The notes beneath the pieces are model-generated. The model searched no databases, was not told the origin of the DNA, and saw nothing but the letters and a program-made list of their open reading frames with translations. Position numbers and translations under genes: made by a program. This document shows, one piece after another, positions 1 through 7,602 of a stretch of DNA of 61,104 bases (within the stretch, counting starts at the first letter, position 1; every line of letters begins with the position of its first letter). The stretch is from Candidatus Wallbacteria bacterium (GTDB taxonomy: Bacteria; Muiribacteriota; JAQTZZ01), in assembly GCA_028687545.1 (NCBI GenBank), contig JAQTZZ010000023.1, positions 1 through 61,104 on the forward strand, given 5' to 3'.

Positions 1-11
1 ATTACAGAACA

Positions 12-758
12 ATGGATCTGGAGGGAGCTGCCAAAAAAGAACAGATCACCAGAGCCCTCTATCTTTTCTGCCTGATTTTCCAGTTGCCGGTAGAGGTTTA
101 CAACCCTGTCCGCAATCGACCTTTTCTGCTTTATCTGATCATCGGGCTCAACCTGGCCATTTTTATAGGTGTTGTCGGCATGAATCCTGAATCGGTTTCT
201 GGATTCTATCTGACTTTCGGAGCCATGCCCGAAAAGCTGCTTTCTATGATCGGGATTTTTTCGCTGATTTCATACGCATTTCTTCATGTAAGCTGGTTCC
301 ATGTGATATTCAACATGTATTTCCTCTGGATTTTCGGAGACAATGTGCTGGATGTTTTCATGGATCACGGTTTTGGGAAGGGGAATGTATTATTTCTTGT
401 TTATTATTTAGTCCTGTCCATCCTGGCGGGCTTGACCCATTGCCTGATCAATATTTTCGGGGGAAACCACCTGCCGCTGGTTGGTGCGAGCGGGGCAGTG
501 GCTGGAATCATAGCGAGTTACTGGCTGCTTTTCCCTAAGTCTCAACTATATCAGACTATCCTGTTTATCCCGTTCAAAGTTCCTGTCTGGTTCTACGTAG
601 CGCTGTTTCTGGCGGGAAATGTAACGATGGGTCTGTCTTCAGGGACAGACTGCCGCATTTCCTGGGAAGCGCATCTGGGAGGCTTTGCCGCTGGCTATTT
701 CCTGTTGCAGAATTTTCTGCCTTTCAAGCTGGAAAAAATGGAAACTTCAGATAATTAA
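12..758 (+). CDS. Rhomboid family intramembrane serine protease
   Basis: Predicted polytopic membrane protease that cuts transmembrane helices of substrates within the bilayer using a Ser-His dyad. The nucleophile motif GASG is visible with Ser160, and the partner histidine is His221 in EAHLGG at the start of the last helix. A run of His and Asn residues (HVSWFHVIFNMYF, about residues 92-104) matches the conserved rhomboid second-helix region. Six or so hydrophobic segments span the 248 residues, typical of the short prokaryotic form without an extra cytoplasmic domain. The frame stays open to the window edge, so the true start could lie upstream. The substrate is unknown. Family assignment is secure; the start is less so. 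Confidence 0.92.
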   Translation: MDLEGAAKKEQITRALYLFCLIFQLPVEVYNPVRNRPFLLYLIIGLNLAIFIGVVGMNPESVSGFYLTFGAMPEKLLSMIGIFSLISYAFLHVSWFHVIFNMYFLWIFGDNVLDVFMDHGFGKGNVLFLVYYLVLSILAGLTHCLINIFGGNHLPLVGASGAVAGIIASYWLLFPKSQLYQTILFIPFKVPVWFYVALFLAGNVTMGLSSGTDCRISWEAHLGGFAAGYFLLQNFLPFKLEKMETSDN

Positions 759-764
759 GAAAGG

Positions 765-842
765 TCCGAGGGACGAGGTACGTGGATCGAGGTCAGAGAA
801 AATACAGCTCTTTTCCCGGGCCACGAGCCTCGAACCCCGAAC
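765..842. repeat. Degenerate heptameric repeat, inverted halves
   Basis: Four consecutive 7-mers of the form NNCGWGG run from 765 to 792 (TCCGAGG, GACGAGG, TACGTGG, ATCGAGG). After about 28 bases, the opposite-strand version follows at 820-842 as CCNCGAR heptads (CCACGAG, CCTCGAA, CCCCGAA). The halves therefore form an imperfect inverted repeat between the rhomboid gene and the exonuclease III gene. It could fold as a long hairpin and act as a terminator or a slippage-prone spacer. This is read directly from the bases; the role is unknown. Confidence 0.6.
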
Positions 843-866
843 CAAGTAAAATTTGCGAGGGATCGA

Positions 867-1646
867 ATGGAAGCGATCAGAATCATCTCCTGGAATGTGA
901 ACGGCCTCAGGGCTGTGCTGAAAAAGGGTTTTCTGGAATGGATGCAGACCGAGCAGCCTGAAATTCTCTGCCTTCAGGAAACAAAAGCCGAACCTGAGCA
1001 GCTTCCCAGGGAAGCGTTGGATTTGCCAGGTTATCACGTTTATTTCGCCAGCGCCGAAAAAAAGGGATACAGCGGAGTGGCGCTGTATACAAAGCTGAAT
1101 CCTCTGGAAGTCAGCACTGGACTGGGTATTCCGGATTTTGACAGAGAGGGCAGAGTGATCCGGGCTGAATATGAGGAATTCATTCTATATAATATCTATT
1201 ATCCTAACGGGAAATCTTCAGCCGAGCGCCTGCAATTCAAGCTGAACTTTTACGATGCATTTCTCTCAATCGCAAAGAAGACTGTTTCTGCAGGCAAGCA
1301 TCTGATAATCTGCGGGGATTTCAACACAGCCCATCAGGAAATCGATCTGGCGAGGCCAAAGGAAAATGAGGGCTCATCCGGGTTTCTGCCGCAGGAGCGA
1401 GCCTGGATCGACAAGTTTGTGGCCTCCGGATTCTCCGACACTTTCCGCATGTTCGAGTCCGGCCCAGGGCATTACAGCTGGTGGGACTATAAAACAAGGG
1501 CCAGAGAGAGGAACATCGGCTGGAGAATCGACTACTTCTTTGTAGACCAGGGTTTGAGAAACAGAGTCAAATCAGCATTTATTTTATCGGATATTGAAGG
1601 ATCTGACCATTGCCCGGTGGGAATTGAAATTGTCGGAAAAAAGTGA
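867..1646 (+). CDS. xth: Exodeoxyribonuclease III / AP endonuclease
   Basis: DNA base-excision repair enzyme that cleaves 5' of abasic sites and removes nucleotides 3' to 5'. All family landmarks are present in order: WNVNGLRA at the N-terminus, LQETK with the metal-binding Glu, YYPNG, GDFNTAH with the catalytic Asp/Asn pair, the [15 protein letters not shown] stretch and the terminal SDHCPVG with the catalytic Asp-His. At 259 residues it has the normal length. A GAGGG Shine-Dalgarno sits five bases before the ATG. The following phosphatase gene begins 14 bases after its stop, suggesting cotranscription. Confidence 0.97.
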   Translation: MEAIRIISWNVNGLRAVLKKGFLEWMQTEQPEILCLQETKAEPEQLPREALDLPGYHVYFASAEKKGYSGVALYTKLNPLEVSTGLGIPDFDREGRVIRAEYEEFILYNIYYPNGKSSAERLQFKLNFYDAFLSIAKKTVSAGKHLIICGDFNTAHQEIDLARPKENEGSSGFLPQERAWIDKFVASGFSDTFRMFESGPGHYSWWDYKTRARERNIGWRIDYFFVDQGLRNRVKSAFILSDIEGSDHCPVGIEIVGKK

Positions 1647-1660
1647 CTGGAAGGAGTTGT

Positions 1661-2323
1661 ATGGATTTTAAAGCAGTGATATTTGACCTGGACGGCACCC
1701 TGCTCAATACCCTTGACGACATTGCCGACGCAATGAACAGGGTCCTGAACAGGATGGGGTTTCCCCAGCATGAGACTGAAAAGTACAAGTATCTGGTCGG
1801 GGAAGGTGTTGATCTTCTGGTGGAAAGGGCACTGCCTGCCTCCTGCAGCAACCTGGACCTGATCGCTGCCTGTCAGCAGGCTTTTGTGGAGACATACAGC
1901 GAATTCTGGTCGGTTAAGACCAGACCTTATGACGGCATTCCTGAGCTGCTTGACACTCTCACTGATCTGGAAATGAAAATGGCAGTACTTTCCAACAAAA
2001 ATCATGACATGACACAGAAGATGGTCCGGGAGCTTCTGCCAAGCTGGCTCTTCGACATGGTGCTTGGCGCGAGGCCGTATGCTCCGAAAAAACCCAATCC
2101 ATCCAGCGCCCTGGAAATTGCCGATGCCCTCAGGCAGCCTTTGTCTAAAATTGTTTTTCTGGGCGACTCCGGAATCGACATGAAAACTGCGGTCGGGGCA
2201 GGGATGTATCCTGTAGGAGCTCTCTGGGGTTTCCGGAACAAAGATGAACTGGCAGCCCATGGTGCCATGCGGATGATCGAAAAACCCGTGGATTTGTTGA
2301 AATTTCTACTGGAAAAGGATTAG
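1661..2323 (+). CDS. gph: HAD-superfamily phosphatase, phosphoglycolate-phosphatase-like
   Basis: Cytoplasmic HAD hydrolase that dephosphorylates a small phosphorylated metabolite, possibly 2-phosphoglycolate produced during repair of 3' ends. Motif I FDLDGTLLNT gives the Asp nucleophile, motif II is VLSNK, the lysine motif is KKPNP and motif IV is FLGDSGIDMKTA; the inserted helical cap (about residues 15-85) marks the Gph-like subgroup. I chose the ATG preceded by GGAAGGAG with four bases of spacing over an earlier in-frame GTG that overlaps the upstream stop and has no such site. The product is 220 residues. Substrate cannot be set from sequence; neighbouring exonuclease III fits a repair-linked role by inference only. 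Confidence 0.88.
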   Translation: MDFKAVIFDLDGTLLNTLDDIADAMNRVLNRMGFPQHETEKYKYLVGEGVDLLVERALPASCSNLDLIAACQQAFVETYSEFWSVKTRPYDGIPELLDTLTDLEMKMAVLSNKNHDMTQKMVRELLPSWLFDMVLGARPYAPKKPNPSSALEIADALRQPLSKIVFLGDSGIDMKTAVGAGMYPVGALWGFRNKDELAAHGAMRMIEKPVDLLKFLLEKD

Positions 2324-2324
2324 T

Positions 2325-3251
2325 ATGAGGGGGATGAGCAGGCTGGTCTTTATATTTTTTCTAACCGGATTCTTTACGGTTTCTGCGGGAATCGGAGAGT
2401 CGATCGAAAGAAGCCTCTGCAATCTGGAAACTATGGTTTACGGGCAGGTGCGGCTCAATGAATCCCTGGAATCCCGGTTTTCAAGGCTGGAAACCATTAT
2501 CTTCGGCAAGGATTTTCACGAAAATAATCTCGATATCAGATTGACCAGGCTGATGAAACCATTTGATTTCGATGAATCAGGGACCATCTCCCTGGTGGCA
2601 AAGATAAATTATCTGGAATGGAAATTATCCAGCCGGTGTTCGGACCTGCCTCTTCTGACCAAGGTCTCGAGATTGAAGAAACAGACACAGGGTGACAATA
2701 CATTAAACGATCCTCTGATCTTTGAAGTCGGGAAACTTTGTGCTGTAGTATTCGAAGGCAGCGACCTTGAAATCCAGTATATCAGACTGCCTGAAAACTT
2801 TGAACTGAAGGCAGTTTTAAGGACTGACCTCAGTTCCAGGCACTCCCGCAAGGACCAGCTGCTGGAAATGGAACTCAAAACCGCAGTTTCAACAGGCGAA
2901 ATACTGATCTTTCCATCAGGAACTACAATCAGAGGCAAGATCGGTCGCGCCAAACGCGCTGAATTGATGGGTAAGAACGGGCGGCTCAACCTGGTTCTTG
3001 AACAGATACTGGATCTGGGAAACAGGGAATGCAGCCTCAAACTCGAACAGCTTGGCTTTACTGAGGATGACAAGACAGGGATGGCTGCCGGAGCTACTCT
3101 GATCGGCCTGGCTGCTTTCGGACCTGTTGGTGCGGTCGGCGGCCTGTTTGTAAAAGGTAAAGATGTGGAACTCAAACGCGGGACAGAATTCATCTTGAAA
3201 GTGGACATCCCGGACAGTGTTCCCGGGATTCGACTGAAGGCGAGGGAATAA
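2325..3251 (+). CDS. Secreted protein with LE-x-x-x-[YF]G repeat region
   Basis: Exported protein of unknown function. A signal peptide covers about residues 1-24. Residues 30-75 hold two or three copies of a short repeat seen as RSLCNLETMVYGQV, SRFSRLETIIFGKDF and DIRLTRLMKPFDF, a pattern I recall from cyanobacterial and related secreted proteins (RLEKLVFG-type). The C-terminal half (about 130-308) looks beta-rich, contains IFPSGTTIRGKI and a glycine-rich GAAFGPVG-like hydrophobic stretch near residue 265. A Shine-Dalgarno AAGGA lies five bases before the start, one base after the phosphatase stop, so translation is probably coupled. It is followed immediately by purA. Confidence 0.8.
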   Translation: MRGMSRLVFIFFLTGFFTVSAGIGESIERSLCNLETMVYGQVRLNESLESRFSRLETIIFGKDFHENNLDIRLTRLMKPFDFDESGTISLVAKINYLEWKLSSRCSDLPLLTKVSRLKKQTQGDNTLNDPLIFEVGKLCAVVFEGSDLEIQYIRLPENFELKAVLRTDLSSRHSRKDQLLEMELKTAVSTGEILIFPSGTTIRGKIGRAKRAELMGKNGRLNLVLEQILDLGNRECSLKLEQLGFTEDDKTGMAAGATLIGLAAFGPVGAVGGLFVKGKDVELKRGTEFILKVDIPDSVPGIRLKARE

Positions 3252-4514
3252 ATGCCAGCAAGGATCGTGATCGGTCTGCAGTGGGGTGATGAGGGCAAGG
3301 GAAAAATCACGGATTATCTGGCTGAAGATGCCGACCTGATAGTTCGATATCAGGGCGGTAACAATGCCGGCCACACTGTCGTGGTGGGATCCGAGAAATT
3401 CAAGCTGCACCTTATCCCTTCCGGTATCCTGCACCCTGGGAAAGGATGCATTCTTGGAAACGGGATGGTAATCGACCTTGGTGCACTTGTCTCTGAAATT
3501 GAGGGCCTAAGGGCGCGGAAAGTATCCTTCGACAATCTGATGATCAGCCCCAAAGCTCACCTGATAATGCCCTATCATATCTTCCTGGACTCTGAGGAGG
3601 AAGTGCAGAGAAAAGAGCGAAAAATAGGTACTACCGGCAGAGGAATCGGCCCTGCCTACAGGGACAAAGTGGATCGCTGCGGGATCCAGATCGGGGATCT
3701 TTTTTCTCAGGAGCTCTTCCAGGAAAAGGTCGGAATGAATCTGGAGAAAAAAAAGCTGGGTTCTAAATTCTCCGTATCTGAGATTGTGAAGAGCTGCAGT
3801 GATCACTTTCAGATCATCCGGGAATTTGTGAAGCCTGTGAACGGTATACTGCACGATCATCTCATACATGGGAAAAATATCCTTCTGGAAGGTGCACAGG
3901 GAACTCTTCTGGATCTGGATCACGGTACCTATCCCTATGTTACCTCATCTTATCCGACTTCCGGAGGAGCGTGTCTGGGTTCAGGGATCGGACCTGGAAG
4001 CATCAAAGCGGTGATCGGGGTGGTAAAAGCATATTCAACGAGAGTCGGAGAAGGTCCGTTTACTACTGAACTCAGAGACGATCTTGGAGATGCCCTGAGG
4101 GAAATAGGACATGAATACGGAACCACTACCGGGCGTCCACGCAGGACTGGCTGGCTGGACCTGGTTGCTCTTAAATACGCAGTACAGATAAACGGTGTAA
4201 CGGAAATCGCACTCACCAAGCTGGATATTCTCTGCGGGATAACCCCGCTGAAAGTAGCTACCGGGTATCGGATTGGGGAACGGATTCAGACCGAATTCCC
4301 CGAAATTGGCGGGATGCTTCAGCAAAGCACCCCGATCTATGAAGAAATTCCAGGATTCAAAGACTTGAAACGGGAGAGTGAATTTTATTATAATCAATAC
4401 ATCGGATTTATTGAAAAATTTCTCGGCGTGCCGGTAACGATAGTATCATACGGCGAGAAAAGGGATGAAACATTTATTAGAAAGGAAAAAGAAGCCGGTG
4501 TAGCTCAGCGGTAG
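3252..4514 (+). CDS. purA: Adenylosuccinate synthase
   Basis: Catalyses the GTP-dependent joining of IMP and aspartate, the first committed step to AMP. The P-loop-like GLQWGDEGKGK starts at residue 8, followed by NNAGHTVV with the catalytic His, GTTGRGIGPAYRDK, the LEGAQGTLLD region and TTTGRPRRTGWLD for IMP and aspartate binding. The end of the usual domain (VSYGEKRDETF) is followed by a short tail EAGVAQR, which is encoded by the 5' end of the downstream tRNA-Thr gene: the TAG stop falls in its D arm. Length (420 residues) is near normal. Start codon abuts the stop of the secreted protein gene. Confidence 0.97.
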   Translation: MPARIVIGLQWGDEGKGKITDYLAEDADLIVRYQGGNNAGHTVVVGSEKFKLHLIPSGILHPGKGCILGNGMVIDLGALVSEIEGLRARKVSFDNLMISPKAHLIMPYHIFLDSEEEVQRKERKIGTTGRGIGPAYRDKVDRCGIQIGDLFSQELFQEKVGMNLEKKKLGSKFSVSEIVKSCSDHFQIIREFVKPVNGILHDHLIHGKNILLEGAQGTLLDLDHGTYPYVTSSYPTSGGACLGSGIGPGSIKAVIGVVKAYSTRVGEGPFTTELRDDLGDALREIGHEYGTTTGRPRRTGWLDLVALKYAVQINGVTEIALTKLDILCGITPLKVATGYRIGERIQTEFPEIGGMLQQSTPIYEEIPGFKDLKRESEFYYNQYIGFIEKFLGVPVTIVSYGEKRDETFIRKEKEAGVAQR

Positions 4515-4568
4515 AGCAGCTGATTCGTAATCAGCGGGGCGTCAGTTCAATCCTGACCATCGGCTCCA
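4494..4568 (+). tRNA. tRNA-Thr (anticodon CGT), CCA encoded
   Basis: Full cloverleaf by hand folding: acceptor GCCGGTG pairs with CATCGGC (one G-U), D stem GCTC/GAGC, anticodon stem GCTGA/TCAGC with loop TTCGTAA, T stem GTCAG/CTGAC with loop TTCAATC, discriminator T and genomic CCA. The anticodon CGT at 4526-4528 reads ACG (Thr). The first 21 bases are also the last codons of purA on the same strand. Confidence 0.95.
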
Positions 4569-4578
4569 CTAAATCATC

Positions 4579-4854
4579 ATGGTGACTTTGCGGAATTTCA
4601 TGGAAGAACTGGTACTGGAAAAAGTGGATGAGTATCTCAAGGTCCATCCTGAAATCTGCAAATGCCAGCATTGCAGACTGGACATAGCGGCGCTCGTTCT
4701 GAATAACTTTCCCCCTAAATATGTAGTGACTGAAGAAGGGGAAAATTACAGCCGGCTTTCCGCCCTGGCTTCCCAGTTCAGAGTGGATCTCGTGACCGCT
4801 CTGATTCAGGCATCCAGCGAAGTCATGCAGAACCCGCGCCATGACAAGAGGTAA
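4579..4854 (+). CDS. comFB: ComFB family protein
   Basis: Small cytoplasmic protein of the late-competence ComFB family. Diagnostic segments are MEELVLEKVDEYLKVHP, the Cys-rich CKCQHCRLDIAALVLN and FPPKYVVTEEGE, together about residues 8-55. ComFB proteins in cyanobacteria have been reported to bind cyclic dinucleotides (c-di-GMP/c-di-AMP), which would make this a second-messenger receptor; that role is carried over from the family and is not shown here. It begins 10 bases after the tRNA CCA, so it may share the purA-tRNA transcript. A palindromic repeat and a STAS gene follow. Confidence 0.85.
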   Translation: MVTLRNFMEELVLEKVDEYLKVHPEICKCQHCRLDIAALVLNNFPPKYVVTEEGENYSRLSALASQFRVDLVTALIQASSEVMQNPRHDKR

Positions 4855-4878
4855 AAAAATGAAGACAAATGTACTTCA

Positions 4879-4908
4879 AGAGCCTCTAGCCTTGAGGCAA
4901 GAGGCTCT
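4879..4908. repeat. Short copy of dispersed AGAGCCTCT/AGAGGCTCT palindrome
   Basis: Perfect 9-bp arms AGAGCCTCT and AGAGGCTCT enclose AGCCTTGAGGCA, which itself pairs as GCC/GGC around TTGA. The right arm ends directly against an ATG (4909). Two longer relatives occur at 21942-22001 and 39077-39140, sharing the arm sequence and the TTGTTAGAGGCTC end. The GAGG in the right arm could serve as a Shine-Dalgarno that the hairpin hides. Confidence 0.65.
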
Positions 4909-4941
4909 ATGAACAAAATTGCGCAGGAGGAGAAGCCGCTA

Positions 4942-5307
4942 ATGGCGAAAATCGAGGAGCAGAATCTGGAAATCGAGTCACGCGAGGAAAATTCGGCAGT
5001 GATCTTGAAAATCAAAGGAAATCTGGATGTTTTCAGCTTGCAGAAAATACGGGAACGTATGGAAGTCATGCTGAATCAGACCACGAGGGTTGTCTTCGAC
5101 TTGACGAACCTGGAATACATAGATTCTGCAGGAATCGGATTCATCATCGGCACACTGAAACGGCTGAGATCCAAAGACCCTGATGCCAAGCTTGTGATCT
5201 GCGGACTCAATGATTACCTTTCCGGAATTTTCAAACTGATCAATTTTTCCCGCATCATCCCTATGGCCAAGGGTATCAAACAGGCCTGGAAAGAACTGGA
5301 TGGTTAA
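4942..5307 (+). CDS. STAS-domain anti-anti-sigma-factor-like protein
   Basis: Single-domain STAS protein (121 residues) of the SpoIIAA/RsbV type, which in partner-switching systems binds a HPK-like anti-sigma kinase and is controlled by phosphorylation of a conserved serine. The core VILKIKGNLDVF, VVFDLTNLEYIDSAGIGFI and the phosphoacceptor Ser in DSAG are all visible. I prefer the ATG preceded by GGAGGAG with nine bases of spacing; an in-frame ATG 33 bases upstream, directly after the palindromic repeat, is an alternative that would add 11 residues. The biotin-ligase-like gene overlaps its 3' end by 8 bases. No anti-sigma kinase is in the window. Confidence 0.9.
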   Translation: MAKIEEQNLEIESREENSAVILKIKGNLDVFSLQKIRERMEVMLNQTTRVVFDLTNLEYIDSAGIGFIIGTLKRLRSKDPDAKLVICGLNDYLSGIFKLINFSRIIPMAKGIKQAWKELDG

Positions 5308-5872
5308 CTGGGAATTCAGATGCTATGATGCGGTCGGATCAACCAATGACCTGTGCAAGGAACTGGTCGTTTCCGATAATGCCCGGGAGGGACTGGTGAT
5401 CATGGCAGAGTCACAGAAATCCGGTAGAGGACAGAAGACCAGCAGCTGGTTTTCCGAATCAGGTCTGGGCCTTTATTTTTCTTTTGTCCTGACTCCATCG
5501 CTGCCACTCTCGCATTTTGAAAGATTCTCAGTTTTTGTCGGTGCCGCTCTCTGCGGCTTTCTTAATCGCCGCTATCCGGACATCGGCTTTTCCGTAAAAG
5601 AACCTAACGACATTCTGGCCGGAGGGAAGAAGCTGGCGGGAATTCTAGTGGAAACGGTGAGCAAAGGCGCAAACTTGTCAGGTATCGTTACTGGCATTGG
5701 TTTGAACCTGAATCACGATTCTGAGGATTTTCCGGTGGAGCTGAGAAATGGTGCCACCTCAATCATGCAGTTGACCGGAAAAACCACTGGCAGGACCGAA
5801 AAGCAGGGAATCATGCAGGAATTTCTTTCAGATTTCGCCACCAGATACAAGGAGAATTACCATGCTCTGTAA
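5300..5872 (+). CDS. birA: Biotin-protein-ligase-like protein with altered GRGR loop
   Basis: Member of the biotin/lipoate ligase fold that would attach biotin to carboxylase carrier domains through biotinyl-AMP. Family landmarks are GSTND (13-17), SGRG at 41-44, the KxPND motif with Lys100, KKLAGILVE and GIGLNLN. Two usual signatures are changed: the GRGRRGR loop reads GRGQKTS, so the Arg equivalent to E. coli Arg118 is Gln45, and KWPND reads KEPND. There is no N-terminal HTH, and the 190-residue product lacks most of the C-terminal SH3-like domain. It may be a diverged or specialised ligase. It overlaps the STAS gene and the next gene, indicating tight coupling. Confidence 0.8.
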   Translation: MVNWEFRCYDAVGSTNDLCKELVVSDNAREGLVIMAESQKSGRGQKTSSWFSESGLGLYFSFVLTPSLPLSHFERFSVFVGAALCGFLNRRYPDIGFSVKEPNDILAGGKKLAGILVETVSKGANLSGIVTGIGLNLNHDSEDFPVELRNGATSIMQLTGKTTGRTEKQGIMQEFLSDFATRYKENYHAL

Positions 5873-7601
5873 GAACTGTGGAAACGAATTCATGCCCGGT
5901 GATGAAAAAAGCGGTAATTTATGCCCTGATTGTTATTATAAATTATACCCGAAGATAAAATCCGCTCTGGAGAAAGTCGATCAGGAAGCCATTAAGAAAA
6001 AGATCCGTGAAAAAGAAGACGGCGGGCCGATCCAGGACGAAGTGATCAACATGGAACAGGTGATTCTGAAAGGCATGCTCACTGACCTTTTCATCCTCGA
6101 CCGGAGCATGCTGATGGGAATGAACAGAATGATGTTCTCCACCAAGGAAGGGGCGATCCTGTTCGAGGAAATCGAGGACCTTTACACTTCAAAATTCAAG
6201 GAAAAAATCATCCAGCCGGATTTTTTCAGCAGCAAGATCAAGGAAAGAGAAGATTTTTCCAAGGGTGTCCAGGCTTTTTACAACGAAACCAACGAGCGCA
6301 ACTCCCCCCGGTTTTCAAGGATCATGGTCTACATCGATGTGCTCAAAGACAGGCTGGCCCGGGATGAATTGAGCAGATCCGCTGAAAGCATCAATGAATA
6401 TCTGAGAGGTGAGGGCAAAAACCGCAACCTGAAAATAGTGGAATTCATCAGCAATATTCTGAAGGACCTGCGGGAACTCCAGCGGCAGAGGGTAAAAAAG
6501 GATATTCAGAAGATCAAAGGTGAATTGCTGGTGATCGCCCGCGAGGTAGAGACCAGGAAAAAGACCGGGGAACTTAAAATCATCGGCTACGATATTGGTG
6601 ATTTCACCTGCCTGGCTCAAGCTCTTTCAGGACTCAGAAAAGGATTTTTGTACGGGATCGCCGGAGCACCCCGCCGCGGGAAAACAACGCTCACGCTGGA
6701 AATCGCTACCAGAATCGCCACCTTCAACAAGATCCCGGTACTTTTTTATACCTGGGAACAGACCAGAAAGAACCTTACATACAGGCTGCTGGCCAAGGAA
6801 GCCCGCATCAATGCCGACACTCTGCAGAGAAAGCAGCTTGACAAGGATCCGCAGCTTGAGAAAAACTTCATTCTGGGCTGGCGCAAGATGGAAAAATACA
6901 TGGAATATTTCTATCTGATTGAAGGAAGCAAGGACGACACCATCGAACGCATCAAGGCACACGCTTATAATGCCATGCAGGACTTCGACACCGATGACGT
7001 GATGATCGTGGTGGACTATATCCAGAAAATGCCGCTCGGACAGGAATATTCTTCCGAAAAGTTCAGGGTGGAGGAGATTTCCACCAGGATCAAGGGGCTT
7101 TCGCTGGAACTGAACTGCCCGATCCTGGCCATCTCCTCGCTTTCCAAGGAAGGCTGCAACCTGGACCTTCAACAGTCTGACGAACGGCCTTCCATGTATC
7201 ACTGCAAAGGCAGCGGAGATATCGAGTACGACCTGGATGCTGCGATCATCATGGCCAAAGACTGGGAAGACACCAAGGAACTTACCGAGCAGTTAAGGCA
7301 GATTGCCACGCAGATGGATAAGGACCCAAACAAGCTTCCAAAGCTCGATATAGTCAACCTGCATCTGGACAAGAACCGCGATTCACCGGAAGGCCTTTCA
7401 TCGATCATCCAGATGCTGTTCATCATTGAAGCCAACAAATTCGTCGAACTGGGCTTCAAGGTGGAAAACGACATGTACCGCTTCCGCAATGTCAACAAAA
7501 TCGTGCAGGAATTAATCAAGGAAGGATATGTCGAATTCCAGGATGCGAGCATCGTCAGGAATCAGGATCCCAACGCAGTGAAAATCGGGTTGAAACAATA
7601 A
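5862..7601 (+). CDS. Zinc-ribbon plus DnaB-like RecA-fold ATPase
   Basis: Unusual 579-residue protein. Residues 3-24 form a treble-clef-like zinc ribbon (Cys3, Cys6, Cys21, Cys24). Residues 50-230 are largely helical and resemble a DnaB N-terminal/linker region. From about 235 a DnaB/RadA-like RecA fold follows, with Walker A GAPRRGKTT (Lys274), a Walker B strand MIVVDY (Asp385) and LELNCPILAISSLSKEG matching the DnaB motif H3/H4 region. It may load on or unwind DNA, but it is not a canonical replicative DnaB, and the zinc ribbon in front is not usual for that family. The start overlaps the ligase gene by 11 bases and has AAGGAG upstream. Confidence 0.75.
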   Translation: MLCKNCGNEFMPGDEKSGNLCPDCYYKLYPKIKSALEKVDQEAIKKKIREKEDGGPIQDEVINMEQVILKGMLTDLFILDRSMLMGMNRMMFSTKEGAILFEEIEDLYTSKFKEKIIQPDFFSSKIKEREDFSKGVQAFYNETNERNSPRFSRIMVYIDVLKDRLARDELSRSAESINEYLRGEGKNRNLKIVEFISNILKDLRELQRQRVKKDIQKIKGELLVIAREVETRKKTGELKIIGYDIGDFTCLAQALSGLRKGFLYGIAGAPRRGKTTLTLEIATRIATFNKIPVLFYTWEQTRKNLTYRLLAKEARINADTLQRKQLDKDPQLEKNFILGWRKMEKYMEYFYLIEGSKDDTIERIKAHAYNAMQDFDTDDVMIVVDYIQKMPLGQEYSSEKFRVEEISTRIKGLSLELNCPILAISSLSKEGCNLDLQQSDERPSMYHCKGSGDIEYDLDAAIIMAKDWEDTKELTEQLRQIATQMDKDPNKLPKLDIVNLHLDKNRDSPEGLSSIIQMLFIIEANKFVELGFKVENDMYRFRNVNKIVQELIKEGYVEFQDASIVRNQDPNAVKIGLKQ

Positions 7602-7602
7602 A

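Noticed and set aside
1532-2260. Long open frame on the minus strand across the exonuclease and phosphatase genes
   Set aside because: It lies opposite two clearly recognised genes, has no ribosome-binding site and its protein has the mixed composition of a shadow frame.
2609-3310. 233-residue minus-strand frame opposite the secreted protein and purA
   Set aside because: It is Ser/Pro/Arg-rich with no domain, and both overlapping plus-strand genes have good starts and homology.
4909-4941. Upstream ATG as start of the first STAS gene
   Set aside because: It adds 11 non-conserved residues, while the downstream ATG has a GGAGGAG site. Kept as an alternative because of the adjoining palindrome.
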